Assembly (NCBI RefSeq): GCF_013031355.1
Contig: NZ_WPZO01000007.1
Location: forward strand, 124,001-188,000
Origin: Ruegeria arenilitoris
GTDB lineage: Bacteria; Pseudomonadota; Alphaproteobacteria; Rhodobacterales; Rhodobacteraceae
DNA: 64,000 nt
Direction: 5' to 3'
The notes under the pieces were generated by a model that saw only the letters and a list, made by a program, of their open reading frames with translations, made no database searches and was not told the origin of the DNA. A program made the translations under genes and the position numbers. Shown in pieces: positions 19,200-27,825 of this stretch (the stretch's first letter is position 1; the number at the start of each line of letters is the position of its first letter).

Positions 19200-19261
19200 G
19201 GAATTGATTCCGGAATACGGGAATTTCTGTATTGCGGAATAAAATCCGAAATATTGGAATT
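19200..19261 (-). promoter_or_regulatory. Repeated GGAAT operator array upstream of kbl
   Basis: Five GGAAT elements on the + strand begin at 19200, 19212, 19220, 19236 and 19256. The first forms GGAATTGATTCC with an inverted copy, and an exact palindrome ATTCCGGAAT lies at 19207-19216. The array is 37-98 bp upstream of the kbl start, where a regulator or promoter would sit. The XRE-cupin protein encoded at 20003-20566 or an Lrp-type protein are candidate binders. Confidence 0.45.
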
Positions 19262-19292
19262 GCAAGAGGTGCGCTCCGTCAGATATGCCTAA

Positions 19293-19925
19293 CTATTTTC
19301 GATCGTTGATCTTTTTCTGAAATTCCTTGGTCGAATTGGTCAGGGGATAGGACTCGTCAGGGGTGTCGACCCCAAGAAAAGTGCACAGAGGATCCCAACC
19401 GCTCCCGGTTTCATAGATCAGCAGCCGACCCGCCGGGATTGTTTTGCGGACCGTGTCGATATGTGTTTCAAACACGCGTGTTGCGTGGTCGCGATCATTC
19501 AATTGACCACCAAAGATATCCTGCACAATGAACTTGCTGCACATTTCGGCAATGGCATTCAAATGCGGTTGATCGTGTTTGCCCCGCATCGTCGTCATGA
19601 AGGGGCCGATGGTGGCCTGCACACTGTCAAACCACGCGTCTGGGTTGCGGACACTCAGGATGACTTTGGCGTCAGGATAGTGCGCGGCCAGTTGCTGCCA
19701 ATAGGCCGCGCCGGGCCAATCGACCTGCGCACGATAGCCTCGGAACATGGTATCCCAATCCGAAGCCTCACCCCGTGCGGCGGCTTCCCACGCGGGCAAT
19801 TGTTCGGGATTGTCCCGAACTTCGAACATGTGATGACAAGGGCCAAAGCCCAGACGTTCCAAAGCGATTTTTAATGAATTGGTTCCCGTGCGGCCAAAAC
19901 CGGCCCCAATAACTTCTAGTCCCAT
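19293..19925 (-). CDS. P-loop sulfotransferase family protein
   Basis: 210 residues. The 5'-phosphosulfate-binding loop is at the N-terminus (GAGFGRTGTNSLKIALERLG, residues 7-26), and the 3'-phosphate-binding SVRNPDAWFDSV lies near residues 110-121. This matches the short bacterial sulfotransferase branch common in marine alphaproteobacteria. The acceptor is unknown; candidates are small metabolites or surface glycans. The gene is alone on its strand between kbl and the XRE regulator, with no sulfate-activation genes nearby. Confidence 0.85.
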   Translation of the reverse strand: MGLEVIGAGFGRTGTNSLKIALERLGFGPCHHMFEVRDNPEQLPAWEAAARGEASDWDTMFRGYRAQVDWPGAAYWQQLAAHYPDAKVILSVRNPDAWFDSVQATIGPFMTTMRGKHDQPHLNAIAEMCSKFIVQDIFGGQLNDRDHATRVFETHIDTVRKTIPAGRLLIYETGSGWDPLCTFLGVDTPDESYPLTNSTKEFQKKINDRK

Positions 19926-20002
19926 TCGGATGCCCCCAATGGTTGAGAAAGCTCCAAGCTAGCACGGATTCAGAGTTTTTCCCAATTTCGGGGCGGAATT
20001 TG

Positions 20003-20566
20003 TCATGCGTTCTTGACGATCAGGAAGACGCGTGCGGGGCTTTCAGCCGTGATTGAATGGGCCACGTCGGCGGCATAGCGCGCCGTGTCACCCTGCTGCA
20101 AGTTGTTGGAAGCCGCGCCTGAAGTCACGCGGACCGACCCTTCCAGCACCGTCAGTTGCTCGCGGGCGCCCCGCGCATGGGGCTGGCTTGTCAATGCGCC
20201 GCCTGCGTCGAATTCGATATCATAGACCTCATGCCCGCCGGCCTCTTCGGGCGGGGACAGAATGCGGATTCGGCAGTTTTGGCCCATATTGTCGATGCTG
20301 GGCACTTCGGCCTTGCGCAGTACCTCGATCTGGTCGGCGGTGTTGGCCTCTTCCAGCAGGCCCGCGAAATCCACCTGCAGGGCACGGGTCAGGTTCCAAA
20401 GTGTTGAGATGGTCGGGCTGCTTTCGCCCCGTTCGATCTGGCTGACCATCGAGCGGGACACACCGCTGAGATTGGCCACGGCTTCCAGCGACAGGCCCTT
20501 TGCGCGGCGCGCTTCTTTCAGGCGGGCGGGCAGGCGTGTCAGGATATCGTCAGTGTTGTCCGTCAT
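20003..20566 (-). CDS. XRE-type regulator with C-terminal cupin domain
   Basis: 187 residues. An N-terminal helix-turn-helix of the Cro/CI type (about 14-68; LSLEAVANLSGVSRSMVSQIERGESSPT) is joined to a small cupin barrel (about 110-185) that could bind a small ligand. Such proteins often control amino-acid or polyamine catabolism. It is divergent from the thiolase gene with a 117-bp gap and lies downstream of the kbl-tdh operon, so either may be its target. The ligand is not evident. Confidence 0.9.
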   Translation of the reverse strand: MTDNTDDILTRLPARLKEARRAKGLSLEAVANLSGVSRSMVSQIERGESSPTISTLWNLTRALQVDFAGLLEEANTADQIEVLRKAEVPSIDNMGQNCRIRILSPPEEAGGHEVYDIEFDAGGALTSQPHARGAREQLTVLEGSVRVTSGAASNNLQQGDTARYAADVAHSITAESPARVFLIVKNA

Positions 20567-20683
20567 GACGGAATTTCATGCGCTTTGCGGGGATGGATGT
20601 CAATTCCAACCGTGACGGGACGTCCCATAGGACATGTCTTTGCTGCAGGTGCATACTGTCTGCGAATCCCGGAGGAGACTGAC

Positions 20684-21859
20684 ATGACCGATATCGTATT
20701 GCTGGACGGTGCCCGCACCGCAATTGGAACCTTTGGCGGCGCGCTGGCGTCGACCGCACCCATCGACCTGGCGACCGTTGCCACCGAAGCTGCGTTGGAA
20801 CGCTCGGGTGTTGAAGGTGCTCAGATCGGGCATGTGGTGTTCGGGCACGTGATCAATACCGAGCCGCGCGACATGTACCTGTCGCGTGTTGCTGCAATGC
20901 AGGCGGGGATACCCAACGGGACGCCTGCGATGAATGTGAACCGGCTGTGTGGGTCGGGCGCGCAGGCGATTGTCTCGGCGGTGCAGTCCCTGATGCTGGG
21001 CGATGCCGACTTTGCTGTGGCAGGCGGGGCCGAGAGCATGTCGCGCAGCCCTTACATCGTGCCGCAGGCGCGGTGGGGGGCAAAGATGGGCGATGTGACG
21101 TCGCTGGACATGATGCTGGGGGCGCTGAACTGTCCCTTCGGCACCGGTCACATGGGGGTGACCGCTGAGAATGTCGCCGATGAGCATCAGATCAGCCGCG
21201 AGCAGATGGACGAATTTGCGATGACCAGCCAGACCCGCGCGGCGGCGGCAATCGAGGCGGGGTATTTCGACAGCCAGATCGCGCCGGTGCAGGTCAAGGT
21301 CAAGCGGGACATGGTCGACTTCAAGGTCGATGAACACCCCAAGGCCACCACGGCCGAGGCTTTGGCCGGTCTGCGGCCCGTGTTCAAGAAAGACGGTCGT
21401 GTGACGGCGGGCAATGCCTCGGGCATCAATGACGGCGCAGCGGCGATGGTTCTGGCCACGGCTGATGCGGCCGAGAAAGCCGGGCTGAAACCCAAGGCGC
21501 GCATTCTGGGCTATGCCCACGCTGGTGTACGCCCCGAGGTGATGGGCATCGGGCCGGTTCCGGCGGTGCGGAACCTGCTGGACAAGACCGGTTTGTCAGT
21601 CGACGACTTTGACGTGATTGAAAGCAATGAGGCCTTTGCAGCGCAGGCTCTAGCCGTGAATCAGGAGCTTGGTCTGGACGCGGCAAAGGTGAACCCGAAT
21701 GGCGGCGCAATTGCTTTGGGTCACCCGGTGGGTGCGACCGGGGCAATTATCACGCTGAAGGCGCTGTATGAGCTGGAGCGCACGGGTGGGTCCAAAGGGC
21801 TGATCACCATGTGCATCGGTGGCGGGCAGGGGATCGCCATCGCCATCGAGCGGCTCTGA
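20684..21859 (+). CDS. Acetyl-CoA C-acyltransferase (thiolase)
   Basis: A 391-residue thiolase. The nucleophilic Cys is in [12 protein letters not shown], the second active-site block is [18 protein letters not shown] (His), and the C-terminal catalytic Cys is in [12 protein letters not shown]. The length and sequence fit biosynthetic or beta-ketothiolases that join or cleave acyl-CoA. No phaB or bdhA gene is adjacent, so polyhydroxybutyrate synthesis cannot be claimed. The start at 20684 has GGAGGAG upstream. The acetyl-CoA made by kbl next door would be a substrate, but that is context only. Confidence 0.9.
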   Translation: MTDIVLLDGARTAIGTFGGALASTAPIDLATVATEAALERSGVEGAQIGHVVFGHVINTEPRDMYLSRVAAMQAGIPNGTPAMNVNRLCGSGAQAIVSAVQSLMLGDADFAVAGGAESMSRSPYIVPQARWGAKMGDVTSLDMMLGALNCPFGTGHMGVTAENVADEHQISREQMDEFAMTSQTRAAAAIEAGYFDSQIAPVQVKVKRDMVDFKVDEHPKATTAEALAGLRPVFKKDGRVTAGNASGINDGAAAMVLATADAAEKAGLKPKARILGYAHAGVRPEVMGIGPVPAVRNLLDKTGLSVDDFDVIESNEAFAAQALAVNQELGLDAAKVNPNGGAIALGHPVGATGAIITLKALYELERTGGSKGLITMCIGGGQGIAIAIERL

Positions 21860-21869
21860 GCCGAAGCCT

Positions 21870-21909
21870 GGCAGGGGGCTGTCTGCCCCCCCATCGCGCG
21901 GGGCGCGAT
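21870..21909. repeat. GC-rich intergenic palindrome element
   Basis: Two adjacent hairpins in the gap between the convergent thiolase and ubiB genes: GGGGG pairing with CCCCC (21874-21878, 21886-21890), then a perfect 7-bp stem ATCGCGC/GCGCGAT with a GGG loop (21893-21909). I recall elements of this style being repeated between genes in Rhodobacterales genomes; only one copy is seen here. Confidence 0.4.
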
Positions 21910-21955
21910 TCCCTCCGAAGGTAGTCCCGGCCAGATAAAACGGGCGGGCTTTTTG

Positions 21956-23485
21956 CTAGCTGAGCGCGTTGAGCAGCAGAACCAGCGCGGCCCCTGCCGC
22001 AGCGCCGATACCGGCGGGCAGGGCGGCGGACCACATAGGCGATTTCCGCGGCTCGTCCTTCTGGGTCTGGGCGATCAGGGCGTTTTCGACCAATCCCGGC
22101 AGGCGGGGGCCGAAGCGGGCCAGAACCCACGCGGTTTTGCTGAAATCGCGCAGCGCCGCGCGGGGGCCGATGGATTGCTTGATGTAATCCTCGACCACGG
22201 GGCGGGCGACCTCCCAGATGTTCGTATGTGGATCGAGTGAGCGTGCGACGCCTTCGACCACCACCATGGTGCGTTGCAGCAGGATCAACTCGGTCCGGGT
22301 TTCCATCCCGAACCGTTCGGTGACCTCGAACAGGTAGTTCAGCAGGCGGCCCATCGAGATATTCGAAGCGTCCATGCCGAAGATCGGCTCACCCACTGCG
22401 CGCAGGGCGCGGGCGAATTCATCGACATCCTGATTGGCGGGGACATAGCCGGCCTCGAAATGCACCTCGGCCACGCGTTTGTAGTCGCGGCGGATGAAGC
22501 CGAAGAGGATCTCGGCATAAACCCGGCGGGTGTATTCATCGATATGGCCCATGATGCCGTAGTCATAGGCGATGATGTCACCATTGGCGGCAACCTTCAG
22601 GTTGCCTTGATGCATGTCGGCGTGGAAATAACCGTCGCGCAGCGCGTGCTGCAGGAACAGGCGCAGGACCCGTTCGGCCAGATCGCGGCGATTGTGACCT
22701 GCGGCATCAAGCGCTTCGTTTTCGCCCAGTGGAATCCCGTCGGCCCAGCTGAGTGTCATCACCCGTCGCGCCGACAGAGACCAGACCACAGGAGGCAGCC
22801 AGAACCCGGCGTCATCCTTGGTGTTGGCGGCGTATTCCGAGGCGGCGGCGCTTTCCAGACGCAGGTCCAGCTCGCCGCGCACGACGCCGTCGAAATGTTC
22901 GATCACTTCCATCGGGCGCAGGCGGCGCGCGCCGGGTGCGAACAACTGGGCGATGCGGGCGGCGAAATAGAACGCGTCCACGTCCTTGCGGAACGCGCGT
23001 TCGATGCCGGGGCGCAGAACCTTGACGGCGACATCCTCACCCGTGCTGGTCAGCTTGGCCTTGTGGACCTGTGCGATCGAGGCTGCGGCGATGGGTTCGC
23101 TGAATTCCGAGAACACCTGATCCACCGACTGGCCGAGTTCCTTTTCGACCTCGGCCATTGCCTCGGCTCGGGAAAACGGCGGCAGTTTGTCCTGCAACAC
23201 GCGCAATTGGGCGGCCAAGTCATTGCCCACCACGTCCGGGCGGGTCGAAAGGACCTGACCGAACTTGATATAGGCCGGACCCAGCGCCGTCAGCGCCCGG
23301 GTGGCTGGAGGCATGTCAGGATCGCCCTTATAGCCCAGCCATTGGAACGGTTTGCCCAAAGCGTGAGCAATAAAGCGCAAAGGACGGGGGGCTTCGAAAG
23401 CGTCCAACACCACGTTCATTGCGCCAGTGCGCTCTAGCGTGGCGCCTGTGCGGATCAGGCGGATGATATTGTGAGGGCCGCGCAT
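21956..23485 (-). CDS. ubiB: Ubiquinone biosynthesis protein UbiB (atypical kinase)
   Basis: A 509-residue UbiB-family protein. Seen: the PPATRALTALGPAYIKFGQVLSTRPD block (the family-specific KxGQ loop), ATP-site lysine in VAVKVLRPG, the GYFHADMHQGNL catalytic loop, and a hydrophobic C-terminal hairpin (about 482-508) that anchors it in the membrane. UbiB proteins are atypical kinase/ATPases needed for coenzyme Q production. The start is 3 bp after the ubiE stop, so ubiE-ubiB form an operon. Confidence 0.95.
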   Translation of the reverse strand: MRGPHNIIRLIRTGATLERTGAMNVVLDAFEAPRPLRFIAHALGKPFQWLGYKGDPDMPPATRALTALGPAYIKFGQVLSTRPDVVGNDLAAQLRVLQDKLPPFSRAEAMAEVEKELGQSVDQVFSEFSEPIAAASIAQVHKAKLTSTGEDVAVKVLRPGIERAFRKDVDAFYFAARIAQLFAPGARRLRPMEVIEHFDGVVRGELDLRLESAAASEYAANTKDDAGFWLPPVVWSLSARRVMTLSWADGIPLGENEALDAAGHNRRDLAERVLRLFLQHALRDGYFHADMHQGNLKVAANGDIIAYDYGIMGHIDEYTRRVYAEILFGFIRRDYKRVAEVHFEAGYVPANQDVDEFARALRAVGEPIFGMDASNISMGRLLNYLFEVTERFGMETRTELILLQRTMVVVEGVARSLDPHTNIWEVARPVVEDYIKQSIGPRAALRDFSKTAWVLARFGPRLPGLVENALIAQTQKDEPRKSPMWSAALPAGIGAAAGAALVLLLNALS

Positions 23486-23488
23486 GGA

Positions 23489-24241
23489 TCAGATCTTCCA
23501 GCCGGAATGCAGCGCAGCGATACCCATGCTGAGGTTTCGGTATTTGGCATTTTCGAACCCGGCGGTGCGGACCATGTTCAGGAAGGTCTCCTGATCCGGG
23601 AATTTGCGGATCGATTCCACCAGATACTGATAGCTGTCGTAGTCGTTGGCGATCAGCTTGCCCATGCGCGGGATGACATTGAAACTGTACAGATCATAGA
23701 GCTTCTGCAGCCCATCATTTGGTAATTGGCTGAATTCCAGCACCATCAGGCGGCCACCGGGTTTGAGCACGCGGAAGGCCTCGTTCAGGGCCTCTTGCGG
23801 GCGGGTCACGTTCCGAATGCCGAAAGAGATGGTGTAGACGTCAAAGGTATTGTCGTCGAAGGGCAGGGACATCGCGTCGCCGACCACCCAGTTCAGGCTG
23901 TCGGACATCTGATCGGCCTCGGCGCGTTGGCGGCCTTCGACCAGCATCGGCTCGGTCAGGTCCAGCACGGTGGCGTGGCCGTATCCCGCGCGTTTGAGGA
24001 AGCGAAACGAGATATCGCCCGTACCACCCGCCACATCCAGCAGGCGTTGACCGGGGCGCGGGGCCAGCCAATCCATCATCGCGTCTTTCCAAACCCGGTG
24101 GATGCCCATCGACATGACATCGTTCATCACGTCGTATTTCGAAGCGACCGAGTTGAACACGCCCTGTACGCGCCCGGCCTTGTCGGCCTCGCGTACGGTT
24201 TCGAACCCGAAATGTGTGGTCTTGTCGTTGCTGTCGGACAT
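23489..24241 (-). CDS. ubiE: Ubiquinone/menaquinone C-methyltransferase
   Basis: A 250-residue UbiE/COQ5 methyltransferase. The N-terminus (THFGFETV, then [26 protein letters not shown]) and motif I ([19 protein letters not shown]) are diagnostic, as is the [14 protein letters not shown] block. It C-methylates the quinone ring. The ATG at 24241 was chosen because it fits the family N-terminus; no strong ribosome binding site is visible, and an ATG ten codons upstream is possible. Heads the ubiE-ubiB operon, divergent from the membrane protein gene at 24431. Confidence 0.96.
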   Translation of the reverse strand: MSDSNDKTTHFGFETVREADKAGRVQGVFNSVASKYDVMNDVMSMGIHRVWKDAMMDWLAPRPGQRLLDVAGGTGDISFRFLKRAGYGHATVLDLTEPMLVEGRQRAEADQMSDSLNWVVGDAMSLPFDDNTFDVYTISFGIRNVTRPQEALNEAFRVLKPGGRLMVLEFSQLPNDGLQKLYDLYSFNVIPRMGKLIANDYDSYQYLVESIRKFPDQETFLNMVRTAGFENAKYRNLSMGIAALHSGWKI

Positions 24242-24430
24242 TGAAAGGACGCCTTTGCCTGTGTTGCTCATCCTTATAGGCCTCAGCGCGGGGAAGACAA
24301 TCGCGCCCCGCCTGGACGGACAGATTGGCGCAGTTTGGTGCGCTCCAAAGTCACAAATGTGCCCCATTGACGGTAGATGTTCGCGGCGGGTCGTACACGG
24401 CAGCCCGCGTGATAGGATATTGCTGACAAA

Positions 24431-25123
24431 ATGATTGAGGTTACTCCGCTTCTTGTGTTCCAGACGTCGGTGTTTGTCATACTGGTCGTCTTGTTTGTCC
24501 GGGCGATCCGCCTTGGGCGCCGGTATTTCGCGAAATGGCGCGGTCCGAATGAATGGAACGACATACGTGATCAGAGCAAGGAACTGCCAATATGGGATCG
24601 CGGCTTCGAAAGAACGGTCATGCGCGGCAGCCAAGACTCACCCGAACACACACTGAATAAAACCACCTATCGGACGACCTATGGGCTGCGTTTTAAAACT
24701 CTGTTTGTGCTCGTGGCGGTTTATCTGGCTCTCGCTTACAAACTCGATGTTTACGCGATGGGAGCGCTTGAGGCGGAATTCGGCAGTTATCCCGTCACCC
24801 TTTTCAAGGTCGCGCTGATAGCAGTGCTTGCCTTCAATGTGTTGCACCATTTCGTATATCGGTTGACCATCGATGGAAAGGAACTGACTGTGACCGGGGC
24901 GTTTTTTCAACGCTATTCCTTTGATCTGGGCAAGCTAGTGGCGGTCGAACACCGCAACGGTCCGATGTATCGTTTGCGTTTTTCGGATGGGAAGACGGCG
25001 CGGATTCTGAAATATGTAACCGGACATGATGAAATGGTGCAGGCGTTTGAAAACGCGCTTGCGGCAAATCAGGAGAGCACATGCCGGAGCTTCCCGAAGT
25101 CGAAACGGTCCGCCGTGGGCTGA
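24431..25123 (+). CDS. Membrane protein of unknown function overlapping mutM
   Basis: 230 residues with three likely transmembrane helices (about 6-24, 92-109, 121-142) and a soluble C-terminal domain of about 80 residues that has a PH-like pattern ([30 protein letters not shown], then [17 protein letters not shown]). No named family is recognised. Its 3' end overlaps the first 43 bp of mutM in another frame, so mutM translation may be coupled. The last residues ([14 protein letters not shown]) are dictated by the mutM reading frame. Confidence 0.7.
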   Translation: MIEVTPLLVFQTSVFVILVVLFVRAIRLGRRYFAKWRGPNEWNDIRDQSKELPIWDRGFERTVMRGSQDSPEHTLNKTTYRTTYGLRFKTLFVLVAVYLALAYKLDVYAMGALEAEFGSYPVTLFKVALIAVLAFNVLHHFVYRLTIDGKELTVTGAFFQRYSFDLGKLVAVEHRNGPMYRLRFSDGKTARILKYVTGHDEMVQAFENALAANQESTCRSFPKSKRSAVG

Positions 25124-25932
25124 CGCCCGCGATGGAAGGGGTGGTGATCGAACGGGCGGATGTGAACCGCCCAGATCTGCGCTGGCCCTTTCCCGACCGC
25201 ATGGCGGAACGGCTGACCGGACAGCGGGTCGACCGGCTGCGGCGGCGCTCGAAATACATTCTGGCCGATCTCAGCAGTGGGGAAACCTTGCTGATCCATC
25301 TGGGTATGTCCGGACGGATGACAGTGTCGGGCGATCCGCTGGGACAGTTCGTCCACGAACATCCGATGCCGGAAAAACATGACCACGTGGTGTTCCACAT
25401 GGCCAATGGCGCGCGGGTCACCTTCAACGACCCGCGTCGGTTCGGCGCGATGGACCTGCTGCCAACCGCCACCGCCGAGGCGCATAAGCTGTTGTCGGTT
25501 CTGGGGCCGGAACCGCTGGGCAACGATTTCCACGAGCAACATCTGATCGAGGCGTTCAGGGGCAAGAACACTCCGGTCAAATCGGCGTTGCTGGATCAGG
25601 GAATCGTTGCCGGATTGGGCAATATCTACGTCTGCGAGGCGCTTTATCGCGCAGGCGTGTCGCCACGTCGCAAAGCCAGACAGATTTCTGCGGCCCGTGT
25701 CGCGGCACTGGTCCCGATCATTCGGCAGGTGTTGCAGGACGCCATCGAGGCCGGTGGCTCGTCCCTGCGCGATTTCCGCCAAGCCGATGGAGAACTTGGA
25801 TATTTTCAGCACAGCTTTGACGTCTACGGCCGCGAAGGCGAACCCTGCCGCACCGAAGGCTGCGATGCGGTTGTGAAAAGAATCACACAGTCCGGTCGGT
25901 CATCCTTCTATTGCGCGCAATGCCAAAGATAG
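25081..25932 (+). CDS. mutM: Formamidopyrimidine-DNA glycosylase
   Basis: A 283-residue Fpg/MutM base-excision enzyme that removes 8-oxoguanine and opened purines and cuts the abasic site. The catalytic N-terminus is [13 protein letters not shown] (Pro after Met removal), the conserved Lys and [16 protein letters not shown] helix-two-turn-helix follow, and the C-terminal zinc finger has four Cys (CRTEGC ... CAQC). Length is normal for the family. It overlaps the upstream membrane protein gene by 43 bp. Confidence 0.96.
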   Translation: MPELPEVETVRRGLTPAMEGVVIERADVNRPDLRWPFPDRMAERLTGQRVDRLRRRSKYILADLSSGETLLIHLGMSGRMTVSGDPLGQFVHEHPMPEKHDHVVFHMANGARVTFNDPRRFGAMDLLPTATAEAHKLLSVLGPEPLGNDFHEQHLIEAFRGKNTPVKSALLDQGIVAGLGNIYVCEALYRAGVSPRRKARQISAARVAALVPIIRQVLQDAIEAGGSSLRDFRQADGELGYFQHSFDVYGREGEPCRTEGCDAVVKRITQSGRSSFYCAQCQR

Positions 25933-25998
25933 CTTGATCCAGCTTCCTCGCGTGATAAGGAATCGTAACTGAACGGAACAACCGGAAGCTTACACCTC

Positions 25999-26775
25999 AT
26001 GGCTTTTGAGACGATCATCGTCGAAATCGAAGACCACGTCGCACTTATCAAGCTCGACAGACCCGATGCACTGAACGCGCTGAACGCCCAACTCACGCAA
26101 GAGCTTTGCTCGGCGCTGGAAGAGGCGGACCAGAACGATAAGGTGCGCTGCATCATCATCACCGGATCGGACAAGGCCTTTGCGGCTGGTGCGGACATCA
26201 AAGAGATGTCCGAGATGAGCTTTGTCGACGTCTATGCGTCCAATCTGTTTGGCGGCTTCAATGACCGCATCTGTGCGATCCGCAAACCGATCATTGCTGC
26301 CGTTTCCGGCTATGCGCTGGGCGGCGGGTGCGAACTGGCCATGCTGTGTGACTTCATCATTGCCGCCGACACCGCCAAGTTCGGTCAGCCCGAGATCAAT
26401 CTGGGCGTCATTGCCGGGCTGGGTGGCACGCAGCGCCTGACCCGTTTCGTCGGCAAGTCCAAGGCAATGGACATGAACCTGACCGGTCGCTTCATGGACG
26501 CCGAAGAAGCGGAACGTGCCGGGCTGGTCAGCCGGGTCGTTCCGGCCAAGAAGCTTATGGAAGAAGCGATTGGCGCGGCCCAAAAGATCGCCGAGAAATC
26601 CCAGCTGAGCGCGATGGCCGCCAAAGAGGCCGTCAACCGCAGCTATGAGGTCACGCTGAGCGAAGGCCTGCTGTTCGAACGCCGCGTCTTTCATTCCATG
26701 TTCGCGACCGAAGATCAGAAAGAAGGCATGGCCGCGTTCCAGGAAAAACGCGCCGCCCAGTTCCGCGACAAGTAA
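25999..26775 (+). CDS. Enoyl-CoA hydratase
   Basis: A 258-residue crotonase-fold hydratase of beta-oxidation. The oxyanion-hole segments are [15 protein letters not shown] and [15 protein letters not shown], and the two catalytic glutamates are in the expected places (ELAMLCD, and [17 protein letters not shown]). It hydrates trans-2-enoyl-CoA to 3-hydroxyacyl-CoA. It stands alone and ends in a strong terminator; the thiolase at 20.7 kb could act in the same pathway. Confidence 0.93.
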   Translation: MAFETIIVEIEDHVALIKLDRPDALNALNAQLTQELCSALEEADQNDKVRCIIITGSDKAFAAGADIKEMSEMSFVDVYASNLFGGFNDRICAIRKPIIAAVSGYALGGGCELAMLCDFIIAADTAKFGQPEINLGVIAGLGGTQRLTRFVGKSKAMDMNLTGRFMDAEEAERAGLVSRVVPAKKLMEEAIGAAQKIAEKSQLSAMAAKEAVNRSYEVTLSEGLLFERRVFHSMFATEDQKEGMAAFQEKRAAQFRDK

Positions 26776-26798
26776 GGCGCGCGTATTGGATCGAGATC

Positions 26799-26821
26799 AG
26801 GCGGGCCATGCCCGCCTTTTT
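26799..26821 (+). terminator. Rho-independent terminator after enoyl-CoA hydratase
   Basis: Perfect 8-bp stem (26799-26806 with 26810-26817), 3-nt loop and T run, 23 bp after the stop codon. Confidence 0.88.
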
Positions 26822-26852
26822 CATGCCTGTCCTGTTCAGTGAAAGAATCGGC

Positions 26853-26881
26853 TTGGCAAAGCACGCAATCTTGGATAACTA
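26853..26881 (+). promoter_or_regulatory. Candidate rpsT promoter
   Basis: TTGGCA, 17-bp spacer, TAACTA. Transcription from about 26888 would give a leader of roughly 115 nt before rpsT that contains a short hairpin (ATCCG/CGGAT around 26938-26950), a plausible place for S20 feedback control. Confidence 0.4.
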
Positions 26882-27002
26882 GCGCCGCTATACATGCGCG
26901 TGCGGCCCGCTTGGCCCGACTCACACCCGTGATTCTGATCCGGTGCGGATAATCCGTGACGCGTAACCGAATATAACCGTACCGAACGAAGGTCAGAAAC
27001 AC

Positions 27003-27266
27003 ATGGCAAACTCGCCCCAGGCTAAGAAACGCGCGCGTCAGAATGACAAGCGCTTCGCAATCAACAAAGCACGTCGCTCGCGCATCCGTACCTACCTGCG
27101 CAAAGTCGAAGAAGCGATCGCATCCGGCGACAAAGACGCAGCGACCGCAGCCCTGCGTGCCGCTCAGCCCGAACTGATGCGCGGCGTCACCAAAGGCGTC
27201 TTCCACAAGAACACCGCCTCGCGCAAGATGTCGCGCCTGTCGGCCCGGGTCAAAGCGCTGGGCTAA
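27003..27266 (+). CDS. rpsT: 30S ribosomal protein S20
   Basis: An 87-residue, very basic S20. The N-terminus ([38 protein letters not shown]) and the C-terminal [22 protein letters not shown] match the family. S20 binds 16S rRNA helices 9 and 44 early in 30S assembly. Its place just before dnaA is common in this order of bacteria. Followed by a terminator. Confidence 0.97.
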   Translation: MANSPQAKKRARQNDKRFAINKARRSRIRTYLRKVEEAIASGDKDAATAALRAAQPELMRGVTKGVFHKNTASRKMSRLSARVKALG

Positions 27267-27316
27267 GCCCAAGGGTTGACCTTAGGTCAACAATTCACGG
27301 CTGAATTGTTCACAAA

Positions 27317-27343
27317 AGCGTCACAATTCGTGGCGCTTTTTTT
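27317..27343 (+). terminator. Rho-independent terminator after rpsT
   Basis: An 8-bp stem with one G-U pair (27317-27324 with 27330-27337), 5-nt loop and a run of seven T. Confidence 0.85.
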
Positions 27344-27825
27344 GTGCTGTTGCCGGAAAGCCGCGTCTTCACGAAGACGAGAGATTCTTTCGGCCAAAGA
27401 CCCGAGTCAACATCAGAGTTTCGTTGCCGTACGCCTTGGCCTCTTGTTACCACTAAGTCAGCGATTCACTCGCTTGGGGGGACAGGCTGTTTCATTGATC
27501 AAACTGACGGGCATCAGGATGGTCGCGAAACGAATGTTGGCAAACGGATACTGCCCGTTTGTTGATCTGCTAAAGGTCTTCGGGTCACCGAAGATCTGAG
27601 CCCTGTCTAAAAAAATATGTTTGCGACGCGCAACCCGGCTCATGGGGTGCCCTCTTTTCGGGTGGCCACTTGTCAGGCTGTGCTGAGTTCTGGGGACAGT
27701 CCCGCCAGACCAACGTGGTTTGGCGTGTGGGTATCCTGTTGCGAGTGAACGCAAAATAACCGGGTAACCGGAACTGGGTAATAAGGCCGACAGGCCAATA
27801 AAGAATGGGATGCGTGAGGCGCTTG
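27344..27825. other. 482-bp region upstream of dnaA
   Basis: No gene is supported. Two good hairpins are present: a 7-bp stem with 2-nt loop (27364-27370 with 27373-27379) and a 7-bp stem (27577-27583 with 27588-27594). I looked for DnaA boxes (TTATNCACA and close variants) on both strands and saw none, so I do not call an origin here. It must contain the dnaA promoter; I could not pick one confidently. Confidence 0.5.

Noticed and set aside
21870-21909. CRISPR or terminator reading of the GC-rich palindromes
   Set aside because: Only one unit, no spacers, no T run; treated as an intergenic palindrome element.
27344-27825. Replication origin next to dnaA
   Set aside because: No DnaA boxes seen on either strand and no AT-rich unwinding tract of convincing length.
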